Source of the DNA: Beijerinckiaceae bacterium
GTDB taxonomy: Bacteria; Pseudomonadota; Alphaproteobacteria; Rhizobiales; Beijerinckiaceae
NCBI GenBank assembly: GCA_019745195.1
Contig: JAIETL010000036.1
Span: 42,407-106,406 of the forward strand
DNA length: 64,000 nt
Reading direction: 5' to 3'
Shown here: piece after piece, positions 56,643-64,000 of the stretch
How the letters are laid out: every line of letters starts with the position of its first letter
How positions within the stretch are numbered: position 1 is the stretch's first letter
Translations under genes and position numbers: made by a program
Notes under the pieces: model-generated
Told to the model about the DNA's origin: nothing
Database searches by the model: none
What the model saw: only the letters and a program-made list of their open reading frames with translations

Positions 56643-56806
56643 CCGCGTCTCTCCATTCTCGCCAGAGGACGAATGCTAACAGCCTGCCGGCGTCAGGGCA
56701 AGAAATCGGCAACCTCTTGAACGCATAGACTTTGCGGGCGATCCGGATCGGTCGAATTCGACTGGATTCCGACGGCTGCGTCCGTTAGCTTCCCTACAGG
56801 AATCCG

Positions 56807-58321
56807 ATGATGTCCCCATTGCCAAGACCGTCTCCGATGCAAAGGCTTGGGCTGCTGCTGGCCCTGGTGCTCCAGCTCCTCGCGCTGCCGGCCTTCGCCG
56901 AGGAGCGACGGGTCGCGCTCGTCATCGGCAATTCGAGCTATCGCAACGCGCAGCCCCTGCCCAATACGCTGAACGACGCGCGCGACATGGCGGTCGCGCT
57001 GCGCAAGGTCGGCTTCGAGGTGGTGGACGGGCTCGACCTCGACAAGCGCGGCATGGACCAGGCGGTGACGCGCTTTGCCCGGCTCGCGCGCGATGCCGAC
57101 GCGGTGCTGTTCTACTATGCCGGCCACGGGCTGCAGTTCAACGGCGAGAACTACCTCGTCCCGGTCGAGGCCCGCGTCGAGGACGAGGTCAGCGTCCAGT
57201 ACGAGACGACGCGGCTCAACGACGTCATCACCGCGCTCGGCTTCGCCAGGGGCGTCAAGATCATGGTGCTCGACGCCTGCCGCAACAATCCGTTCGTGCG
57301 CCAGCTCGCGAGCAAGCAGGCGACACGGAGTTTCGCGGTCGGCAACGGTCTGGCTCCGATCGCGCGGGCGCAGGGCATGGTCGTGGCCTATGCAACGCAG
57401 GCCAACGACGTCGCCGCCGATGGCGCCGGCCGCAACAGCCCGTTCACGGCCGCGCTCGTGCAGGAGATCCAGACGCCGGGCCTCGAGATCGCCAGCATGT
57501 TCCGCCGCGTCCAGAAGGTCGTCCACGACGCGACCGGCGGGCGGCAGACGCCGGAGCTGTCGCTGTCGCTGCTGGGCGATTTCTATCTCAACCGCGAGGA
57601 GACCGACGCCGATGTCTGGCGCGCCATCCGCGCCAGCGACGATCCTTCCGTGCTGAACGGCTTCATAAAGCGCTTCCCGACCAGCTTCTTCGCGATCGAC
57701 GCCCGCACCAAGCTCGACCTGATCGAGCGGCGCGCGGCCGAGGAGCGCGACCGCGACAGGCTCGCGCGCGAGTTCAGCGAGCGCGAGCGCACGCTGCTGG
57801 AGCGGCTGAAGCAGGCCGAGCGCGAGCGCCAGCAGGCGGCCGAGACGCTGGCTCGGCGCGCCATGGAGGGCGTCGCCGCGGCTCCGACGATCGCGCCCGC
57901 GCCGACCCAGCCCGCACGGTCCGACCGGGCCGCCGCCGAACGGGCGGAGAAGGAGCGTCTCGCCTCCGAACTCGCCCGCAAGGACGCGGAACTCGCTTCG
58001 CTCGAAACCGAGCGCCGCCGTCTCGACGAGGAGCGCCTCATGCAGGAGCAGGCCATGGCGGCGCGGCTCGGGACGCTGGGGTCTGCTCCGGCAGGGCTCG
58101 GGACGTCGAACACCGGAACGCTGACGCTTGGAGCGCCGGAGCCGCCGCTGCAACTCACCGCGCCGCAACGCCCCGCGCCTGTCGATCGCCGTCTCGGCGA
58201 GACGCTCGCTGCGACGCCGGCTGCGCGGCCGACCCCGGCTGCCTGCGCCAGCGCGCTGGCGCGTGCGCAACTCGGCGAGTTTTCGGACCAGATCCGGGAT
58301 GTGCTGAGACAATGCCGCTAA
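56807..58321 (+). CDS. secreted caspase-family protein with coiled-coil tail
   Basis: 504 residues with a signal peptide (MQRLGLLLALVLQLLALPAFA). The caspase p20 fold begins RRVALVIGNSSYRNAQPLPNT, with the catalytic dyad intact: FYYAGHGLQ (His107) and VLDACRNNPF (Cys158). A p10-like part follows (YATQANDVAADGAGRNSPFTAAL). From ~275 to 460 it has a charged, heptad-rich coiled coil (ERERTLLERLKQAERERQQ...), then a Pro/Ala-rich end. It would be a periplasmic Arg- or Lys-specific protease or a scaffold. It is divergent from the DUF4399/pseudo-caspase operon. Confidence 0.9.
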   Translation: MMSPLPRPSPMQRLGLLLALVLQLLALPAFAEERRVALVIGNSSYRNAQPLPNTLNDARDMAVALRKVGFEVVDGLDLDKRGMDQAVTRFARLARDADAVLFYYAGHGLQFNGENYLVPVEARVEDEVSVQYETTRLNDVITALGFARGVKIMVLDACRNNPFVRQLASKQATRSFAVGNGLAPIARAQGMVVAYATQANDVAADGAGRNSPFTAALVQEIQTPGLEIASMFRRVQKVVHDATGGRQTPELSLSLLGDFYLNREETDADVWRAIRASDDPSVLNGFIKRFPTSFFAIDARTKLDLIERRAAEERDRDRLAREFSERERTLLERLKQAERERQQAAETLARRAMEGVAAAPTIAPAPTQPARSDRAAAERAEKERLASELARKDAELASLETERRRLDEERLMQEQAMAARLGTLGSAPAGLGTSNTGTLTLGAPEPPLQLTAPQRPAPVDRRLGETLAATPAARPTPAACASALARAQLGEFSDQIRDVLRQCR

Positions 58322-58394
58322 GGCCGCAGACGCGCCGGCCGATCACGGTCGCGCCGTCATGCGCCGTCATTGCGAGAACAGGAGCGTCGCCGCC

Positions 58395-59573
58395 ATGTCG
58401 CTGATCGCCTGCGCCGCCCGCCGCGCTCTCGGCCTGACCCTGCTGCTCGGCCTGACGCTGCCCGCGCTGGCGCAGCCCGCCCCGCCGACGCCGATCCCCT
58501 ATCCAGACGCGGTGCGCCGCGCCGCCGACGATCTGTTCGGCAAGGCGAACCTGCCGCCCGGACCCGTCGAACTGGTGATCGACCCGCTGATCGACGGGGT
58601 CTCCGGCGCGCAATCGACGGCGACGCGGGCGATGCAGGAGACGCTTGCGGACCTCGTGCGGACGGCGCATCCGCGCTTCACGCTGCTGCCGTTCAATTCG
58701 GAGTCGCTGGCGCGCAAGCCCGTGGTGCTGGTCGGCACCTTCACCGCGATCAACAATCTCGGCGACGTCCAGGGCCCGCGCGACGCCTTCCGCATCTGCT
58801 TCACCATGGCCGATCTCGCCTCGCGGACGGTGGTCTCGAAGGGCGTCGCGCGCGCCCGGCCCGAGGGCGTGGACGTGACGCCGACCGCCTATTATCGCGA
58901 CGCGCCGGTCTGGGGGCAGGATCCGGCGACAGACGCCTATATCAAGACCTGCCAGGGCACGAAGCTCGGCGATGCGCTCGACCCCGCTTATGTCGAGCGG
59001 CTCACGGCCGGCGCGCTGATCAATGACGGCATCCTCGAATATGAGGCCCAGCGCTATCGCGAGGCGCTGGCCTATTACCGTTCGGCGGGGCGGCTGCCGG
59101 GCGGCGACCAGCACCGGGTGCGGATCGGGACCTATCTCGCCAGCGAAAAACTCGGCCGGCGCGAGGAGGCTGTCGATGCCTTCGCCGCGCTCGTTGATGC
59201 GGGGCTGGAGTCGCGCAAGCTCCTCGTCAGGCTGCTGTTCAGGCCGGGATCGACCCAGTTCGTCGACGATGCCAAGATCACCGAGCCCTATCCGATGTGG
59301 CTCAGCCAGATCGCGACGCGGACGCGCCAGAAAAAGGCCTGCCTCGAAATCGTCGGCCACACCTCGCGCACCGGCCCGGCCACGCTCAACGAGCGGCTGT
59401 CGGTGCTGCGCGCCAATTTCGTCATGGAGCTGCTGAAGACCGGCGCTCCGACGGGCGGGGCCAGCCTGATCGCGACCGGCATGGGCTTTCGCGAGAACCT
59501 GATCGGGACCGGCAAGGACGACGCCAGCGACGCGCTGGACCGGCGCGTGGAATTCAAGGTGCTCGACTGCTGA
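58395..59573 (+). CDS. OmpA-like protein with CsgG/FlgO-like N-terminus
   Basis: 392 residues from the ATG at 58395, with AGGAG upstream. The signal peptide ends near LALAQ (LTLLLGLTLPALAQ). Residues ~40-200 resemble the nucleotide- or lipid-interacting FlgO/CsgG fold (VELVIDPLIDGVSGAQSTATRAMQ, KPVVLVGTFTAINN). A TPR-like pair follows (ILEYEAQRYREALAYYRSAGRL; LGRREEAVDAFAALVDAG), then an OmpA C-terminal domain with GHTSRTGPATLNERLSVLRANFV, which binds peptidoglycan in related proteins. It follows the caspase gene by 74 bases and overlaps the methyltransferase start by one base. Confidence 0.78.
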   Translation: MSLIACAARRALGLTLLLGLTLPALAQPAPPTPIPYPDAVRRAADDLFGKANLPPGPVELVIDPLIDGVSGAQSTATRAMQETLADLVRTAHPRFTLLPFNSESLARKPVVLVGTFTAINNLGDVQGPRDAFRICFTMADLASRTVVSKGVARARPEGVDVTPTAYYRDAPVWGQDPATDAYIKTCQGTKLGDALDPAYVERLTAGALINDGILEYEAQRYREALAYYRSAGRLPGGDQHRVRIGTYLASEKLGRREEAVDAFAALVDAGLESRKLLVRLLFRPGSTQFVDDAKITEPYPMWLSQIATRTRQKKACLEIVGHTSRTGPATLNERLSVLRANFVMELLKTGAPTGGASLIATGMGFRENLIGTGKDDASDALDRRVEFKVLDC

Positions 59574-61153
59574 TGACCCTCACAGCTCCGGTTTCGGACA
59601 GCGCCGGCGACGGCGTCAATCCCTATGATGCGATGGCCTATAGCGGCCATGCCTTCCCGCAGACGCAGCCGGCCCGGCTCGCCACCATCGCGCATGCGCA
59701 TGGGCTGCAGCCGGCCTACTGCGCACAGGCGCGCGTGCTGGAGCTCGGCTGCGGCTCCGGCGGCAATCTGCTGCCGCTCGCCTTCGCCAGCCCGGAGGGC
59801 CGGTTCGTCGGGGTCGATCTGTCAGGCAGCGCCATCGCCGCGGCGAAGCGGCGGGCGACCGAGCTCGGGCTCGCCAATATCGATTTCGTCCATGCCGACA
59901 TCATGGCGGTGGCGGTGGAACTGGGCGAGTTCGACTACATCATCGCGCACGGCGTCTATTCCTGGGTGCCGGACCCGGTGCGGGCCCATATCCTGGCGAT
60001 CTTCGGGACGATGCTCGCGCCCCATGGCGTCGCCTATGTCAGCTACAACGCGCTGCCGGGCTGCCGGATGCGCGACATGGCGCGCGACGTCATGCTTTTC
60101 GCCATCCGAAACATCGCGGAGCCCGCGGCGCAGATCCGTCAGGCTCGCGTCGCGCTGAAAACCATCGCCGAGGCCACTGATCCGAAATCCTTCTATGGCG
60201 CGGCGCTGAGGGCGCGGTCCGAACAGATCGACGCGTTGTCGGACGACGTCCTCTACCATGACGACCTCAACCCGATCTCGCGCGCCTTCAGCCTGACCGA
60301 GGTGGTGACGGCGGCGGAAGGCCATGGCCTGCAATATCTCGCCGACGAATCCTTCCCGAACCGGTTCGAGGCCGTGCGCGGGCCCGCACGCGACATTCTC
60401 GCCAACATCTCGCCTCACCCGCCGGTGCTGCGCCAGCAGGCGCTCGACCTGATCGTCGGCCGCTTCTTCCGCCAGACGCTGCTCTGCCGCGCCGGGCTTA
60501 CTCTGGGCAGACCGGAGGATGAGATGTCGCTGGCGGGCTACCATCTTGCCGCCGATGTCAGCGAGGCGCCCGACGAGGCGTCCGCCTCCCGTCCCGGTGC
60601 GGTCGGCTTCGCCTTCGCCGGCGGCGTCAAGCTGGTGATCGACCTGCCGGTCGCCAAGGCGGCGCTGCGGCGGCTCGCGGCGTGCTGGCCGGCCGCGATC
60701 GCCTATGGCGACCTTGTCGCGCTTTCGCTGGCCGAGGCAGGTGTCGCGCCGGGGCCGGACGCCGCGCGCGAGACGGCCCGTCTCGACGAGGCCCTGATGG
60801 CGATGTTCCGGGCCGCCCTGCTGGAGATCCATCTCGATCCGCCGGCGCTCGGCGTCGCTGCCGGCGAACGTCCCATCGCCAGCGCTTATGCCCGCTGGCA
60901 GGCGAAGAGCGGGCGCGAGGTGACCGATCTCAGGCACCGCACGGTGGCGCTGGACGACGACCTGGTGCGCCATTTCCTCAGCCTGCTCGACGGCACGCGC
61001 GACGCTGCGGCGCTGCTGGCTGCGATGAACGCCTATCTCGAAACGGCGCCCCGGCCCGCCGGCGACGCGCCGCCCCTGCCGAAGGCCGTGACGCCCGAGG
61101 ATATCGCGATGCATCTGGGCAGCCTCGGCCGTCTCGGCCTGCTGCATGCCTGA
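59573..61153 (+). CDS. SAM methyltransferase with regulatory domain (PF10119 type)
   Basis: 526 residues; its ATG overlaps the stop of the OmpA-like gene (TGATG). Motif I is VLELGCGSGGNLLPLAF (about 55-71); later motifs are GVDLSGSAIAAAKRRA, FDYIIAHGVYSWVPDPVRAHIL and YVSYNALPGCRMRDM. The middle (about 200-310) fits the methyltransferase regulatory domain (PF10119) and the C-terminal part is helical with no clear family to my eye. Related proteins include rickettsial outer-membrane protein lysine methyltransferases. Its target may be a protein of the same cluster; this is inference. Confidence 0.85.
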   Translation: MTLTAPVSDSAGDGVNPYDAMAYSGHAFPQTQPARLATIAHAHGLQPAYCAQARVLELGCGSGGNLLPLAFASPEGRFVGVDLSGSAIAAAKRRATELGLANIDFVHADIMAVAVELGEFDYIIAHGVYSWVPDPVRAHILAIFGTMLAPHGVAYVSYNALPGCRMRDMARDVMLFAIRNIAEPAAQIRQARVALKTIAEATDPKSFYGAALRARSEQIDALSDDVLYHDDLNPISRAFSLTEVVTAAEGHGLQYLADESFPNRFEAVRGPARDILANISPHPPVLRQQALDLIVGRFFRQTLLCRAGLTLGRPEDEMSLAGYHLAADVSEAPDEASASRPGAVGFAFAGGVKLVIDLPVAKAALRRLAACWPAAIAYGDLVALSLAEAGVAPGPDAARETARLDEALMAMFRAALLEIHLDPPALGVAAGERPIASAYARWQAKSGREVTDLRHRTVALDDDLVRHFLSLLDGTRDAAALLAAMNAYLETAPRPAGDAPPLPKAVTPEDIAMHLGSLGRLGLLHA

Positions 61154-61243
61154 TGATTGTGACCCGGCCACTTCCGGAGTAGCCTTCCCCAAGGGGAGCG
61201 GAAACCAAGATGGCAACCCGGCCGTGAGACGGCGGTCAGCAAC

Positions 61244-62842
61244 ATGAGCCAACGCTTCAAGAGCTTTCAGGCCGCTTTCCCGGAGGAGCGCTGCCTGTCG
61301 GTGCTGATGGCGGCGCGCCATGGCGCGACGACGCTGCCCTGCGCCGCCTGCGGGCGCGTCAGTGCTTTCGCGCCCCGGCCGCGTCTGCGGGCGCTCGCCT
61401 GCGAGGCCTGCAACTACCTCGTCTATCCCGCCGTCGGAACGCCGCTGGAGAACCGGCGCGCCAGCCTGTCGGGCTGGTTCTACGCGATCGCGCTGGGGAG
61501 CGAGGGCAGGCAGACCGCGACGGTCGCGACGCTCCAGCGCGAAACCGGCGTGACGCAGCCGCTGGCGCAGCGCATGGCCCAGGATGTGGCGGCGCTTTCG
61601 GGGGAGGCGCAGGCCGGGCGCGCCGACTGGTTCGCCAAGCTGCGCGACGCAGTGGCCGCCCCGGCGCCCGCTCCGGTTCCCGCGAGCATGCCGAACGATG
61701 CGCCCTTGCCCACGATGAGCGCCGGCGCCGCAGCCGCGTCACCACCCGCCATGTCCCCCGCGCGAGGCTTCCAGCGTCCGGTCATGGCCGTCGCGGCCGC
61801 GATCCTGTCGGCCGTGGCGCTGGCCGGCTTCGCCATCGCCTCGCGCCAGCCGCAGCCCGAGACGCTTCAACTGGCCGAACCCGATCTGCCTGACCTCAGA
61901 AGCGGGCCGGCCAGACCTTCGCTCGTGCTGTCCTCGGTGGAAAGCGACCTCGAAGCGGCGCGGCAGGCGACCCAGTTCGCGCTGACGGCAAACCCCGCTC
62001 TGGCGGCGATCCGGCCTCAGGGACCCGATGCCACAGCCGCCGCTCCGCCGCAGGCTCTGCCGCCGCCGCCGAGCAACATCCTGCTCGTGCCGCCGCGCCT
62101 GCCGGCGCAGACGGGCCAGCGTCCGCAGGCTCCGGTCGTCGCAGGGAACGGCGATCCCGAGCAGATCCTGACCTTCGGGCCGATCCGCATCCGCCGCCAT
62201 CTGGTCGATACGATCGTGCGCGCCGGCCGCATCGTCGGCGCGGACCCGACGCTGCTGATGGCGGTCGCCGACAAGGAATCGTCCTTCGCCACCGCCGTTC
62301 AGGCCAAGACATCGTCGGCGACGGGGCTGTTCCAGTTCATCGAGCAGACCTGGCTCGGCGTCGTCGACGAGTTCGGCGCGCGCCATGGGCTGGCCGCCGA
62401 GGCGCAGACCATCACCCGGGCCGGCCGCCAGTTTGTGGTCGCCGATGCCACCGAGCGCCAGCGCATCCTCGACCTCAGGCGCGAGCCCTATCTCTCGGCG
62501 CTGCTGGCGGCCGAGATGCTGAAGCGCGACACGCTGAGGCTGGAAAAGCAGATGGGCCGCCATCTCACCGGCGGCGAAGTCTATCTGATCCATTTCCTCG
62601 GGCCCGACGCCGCCCAGTCCTTCATGGCGACGATGGAGCAGACGCCAACCGCGAAGGCGGCCGAGCTGCTGCCGCGTCCGGCCGAGGCCAACCGGCCGAT
62701 CTTCTATGCCGAGGCCGGCGGCGAGACGAAGACGCTGACCGTCGCCGAAGTCCACGCCAAGTTCGACGCCATGATCAAGCTGCGGCTGGACCGCTATGGC
62801 AGCGTCCGCAGGCTCGCCGGGCAGAACGCGACGAAGAGATAG
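61244..62842 (+). CDS. IS1595-type zinc ribbon fused to a lytic transglycosylase
   Basis: 532 residues. Residues 1-85 look like the N-terminal zinc ribbon of IS1595-family transposases: FPEERCLSVLMAARHG, then CxxC at 33/36 and CxxC at 53/56, GTPLENRRASLSGWFYAI. No transposase catalytic domain follows. A linker leads to a membrane helix (179-200, VMAVAAAILSAVALAGFAIA) and the C-terminal half is an SLT-type lytic transglycosylase, ADPTLLMAVADKESSFAT with Glu345 as the likely acid, then TGLFQFIEQTWL. The zinc ribbon would be cytoplasmic and the SLT domain periplasmic, which fits a sensor or anchor. The same operon block carries OmpA and caspase genes. Confidence 0.85.
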   Translation: MSQRFKSFQAAFPEERCLSVLMAARHGATTLPCAACGRVSAFAPRPRLRALACEACNYLVYPAVGTPLENRRASLSGWFYAIALGSEGRQTATVATLQRETGVTQPLAQRMAQDVAALSGEAQAGRADWFAKLRDAVAAPAPAPVPASMPNDAPLPTMSAGAAAASPPAMSPARGFQRPVMAVAAAILSAVALAGFAIASRQPQPETLQLAEPDLPDLRSGPARPSLVLSSVESDLEAARQATQFALTANPALAAIRPQGPDATAAAPPQALPPPPSNILLVPPRLPAQTGQRPQAPVVAGNGDPEQILTFGPIRIRRHLVDTIVRAGRIVGADPTLLMAVADKESSFATAVQAKTSSATGLFQFIEQTWLGVVDEFGARHGLAAEAQTITRAGRQFVVADATERQRILDLRREPYLSALLAAEMLKRDTLRLEKQMGRHLTGGEVYLIHFLGPDAAQSFMATMEQTPTAKAAELLPRPAEANRPIFYAEAGGETKTLTVAEVHAKFDAMIKLRLDRYGSVRRLAGQNATKR

Positions 62843-62909
62843 ACGGACCAGACAGGGGTGCGCCGGTGCGGGCCGTGGGGCCCGGCGGGTGATGACGAAG
62901 GAGCGAAGA

Positions 62910-63194
62910 ATGGCTGCAAACCGGTTCGAACAGGTCGACGAGGCCCCCGACGACGCCATCACGCTCAGCCTGGCCCAGGGCGAAGCCGGGCCGACCGGCA
63001 CGATTTCCTGTCCGGCGGCTTTGGCGGGCGGGCATCTGGTCAATGATTTCGAGAGCGACCCGATGGCCCCGGTCGATGCGTTCCGGCAGGCCATCCGCCT
63101 CGCCAACGAGATCCAGGCGCCGGTCGTGGTGGTCGATGCCGGCGGGCTCTGGCAGGCCGAATGGGGTGTGCTCTATCGCGAGGAGGATGCCTGA
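62910..63194 (+). CDS. small conserved-looking protein of unknown function
   Basis: 94 residues from the ATG at 62910, with AAGGAG eight bases upstream; the frame is open further 5' but the ribosome site fixes this start. The sequence is acidic, with no signal peptide and no membrane segment: FEQVDEAPDDAITLSLAQGE, then an LVNDFESDPMAPVDAF part and a hydrophobic VVVVDAGGLWQAEWGVLY end. I recognise no family. It lies 67 bases after the transglycosylase gene and converges with the last gene of the window. Confidence 0.7.
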   Translation: MAANRFEQVDEAPDDAITLSLAQGEAGPTGTISCPAALAGGHLVNDFESDPMAPVDAFRQAIRLANEIQAPVVVVDAGGLWQAEWGVLYREEDA

Positions 63195-63237
63195 CGACAA
63201 CCTTCTGCTTCGCCCGCGTCAGTCTGCTTCGCCTGCG

Positions 63238-64000
63238 TCAGTAGATCCTGAAATACCGAATGCCGAGCCCGACCTTGCCGCCTGCGGCCGCGATGTCGCG
63301 GGCAAGGTTGGGGAAGAACTCGGTCGCGGGCGCGGGGTTGGGGCCGGACAGGACCGGCAGCGGGGTCTGGCTCGCCAGCGCCAGCACGGTCTGCGGGCGC
63401 ATCGCCGGGCCGGTCGATTCGAGCTTGAGGGCAAAACGAGCGCGCGCGCCCTCCCGCCGCGTGAAGCTCGACAGATTATGGACGAGGCCGTCATCGCCGA
63501 CGAGAAGCAGGGCGACCTCCTTTGCCGGGCTCTCGATCGAACCGTTCAGCGCATCGCCGCTTTTCAGGTTGAAGGTGTTGATCTGCAGGCCCGTCATGCG
63601 GTCGAGCCCGGCGCTGCTCTGGCGCAGGAACTCGACCATCGGGCATTGCTGCGCGGTGACGGGCCGGAGGTTGATCTGCGCCTCGAAGCCCTGCGCTGCC
63701 TTGAAGGCCGCGTCGAAGGCGACGAACGGCTCTGCCCCGCTGCCGAAACCCTCAAGATTCGCTTTCTTCTCAGCCAGTTCCAGAGGCCACAGGAAGAAGC
63801 AGCGTCCACCATCGTAATTGACGATGTAGCGCTCGATCCGCTCGGTCGGCGTGCGCGGCTCCGTCACCGCCGCGACGGCAGGCGGGGCGGGCCGCGCCTC
63901 GGGCGAGGCCGGCCCAGTGAAGAAGTCGGCGGCCGGCGCATCCGTGATCAGCCGGCCGCGATGCAGGAACAGGACGCGCGAGGCCAGCCGCCGGGCCTGG
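63238..64000 (-). CDS. ABC ATPase-like fusion, 5' end outside the window
   Basis: The frame is open from the stop at 63238 to the right edge, so only the C-terminal 253 residues are seen. Near the edge it reads QARRLASRVLFLHRGRLITD...ADFF, which resembles the end of an ABC-type importer ATPase. It continues through a Pro/Ala linker into ~210 residues (RIERYIVNYDGGRCFFLWPLEL..., VTAQQCPMVEFL) resembling the C-terminal domain of rhizobial Ser/Thr kinase and caspase proteins, ending GIRYFRIY. If both reads are right, this is a fusion. No stop or better start separates them in frame (a GTG at 63867 is possible). Function unknown. Confidence 0.6.
   Translation of the reverse strand, partial: QARRLASRVLFLHRGRLITDAPAADFFTGPASPEARPAPPAVAAVTEPRTPTERIERYIVNYDGGRCFFLWPLELAEKKANLEGFGSGAEPFVAFDAAFKAAQGFEAQINLRPVTAQQCPMVEFLRQSSAGLDRMTGLQINTFNLKSGDALNGSIESPAKEVALLLVGDDGLVHNLSSFTRREGARARFALKLESTGPAMRPQTVLALASQTPLPVLSGPNPAPATEFFPNLARDIAAAGGKVGLGIRYFRIY

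Noticed and set aside
61244..61500. An IS1595 element
   Set aside because: Only the zinc-ribbon part is present; there is no transposase core, inverted repeat or target duplication.

Overview
The window is GC-rich (roughly two-thirds G+C) chromosomal DNA from an alphaproteobacterium, most likely of the order Hyphomicrobiales. A Bosea-like organism is my guess and has not been checked. The grounds are the rhizobial-type glpRDSTPQUV glycerol operon, long palindromic intergenic repeats of the kind common in that order, a TorF-type porin, and many ATGA-overlapped operons. There are no rRNA or tRNA genes, no CRISPR array and no insertion sequence that I can support.

Region 1 (1-8345) is mixed housekeeping: the 3' end of accA, an L,D-transpeptidase lipoprotein, a porin, a divergent marR/hydrolase pair with a clear operator, ferrochelatase (hemH), a 5'-nucleotidase-like phosphatase and uracil-DNA glycosylase (ung). 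Region 2 (8366-22793) is a minus-strand block: a Liv-type ABC importer (two ATPases, two permeases, one binding protein), two acyl-CoA ligases, a membrane zinc peptidase, a Crp/Fnr regulator and a fused indolepyruvate-type 2-oxoacid:ferredoxin oxidoreductase. Together they suggest uptake and CoA-dependent breakdown of aromatic or branched acids.

Region 3 (22978-31783) is a metal locus. A DUF1007 protein and a NicO/RcnA-type Ni/Co transporter are followed by a Zur-like palindrome, a cobalamin riboswitch and a seven-function operon (six genes): methyltransferase, Dpp/Nik-type binding protein, EamA permease, two ABC permeases and a fused double ATPase. It looks like a metal-chelate (metallophore) export and re-import system under double zinc and B12 control, and it is one of the two best candidates for something undescribed. 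Region 4 (31770-37151) is a divergent 3-hydroxybenzoate/gentisate catabolic cluster with a MarR regulator. Region 5 (37235-43459) encodes a 2074-residue Gly-rich autotransporter. Region 6 (43535-52108) is the glycerol ABC transporter and glpD operon led by glpR.

Region 7 (52279-64000) is the second candidate. It holds a free-standing octad-repeat beta-helix spike protein, a pseudo-caspase (both catalytic residues replaced) fused to an FGE-sulfatase (SUMF1) domain, single and triple DUF4399 proteins, an intact caspase with a coiled coil, an OmpA-type protein, a methyltransferase with a regulatory domain, and an IS1595-type zinc ribbon fused to a lytic transglycosylase. It ends in an open frame whose N-terminal side reads like an ABC ATPase and whose C-terminal side reads like a domain I associate with bacterial signalling kinases and caspases. 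The mix suggests an envelope-linked signalling or contractile-injection accessory cluster continuing past the right edge. This is inference.
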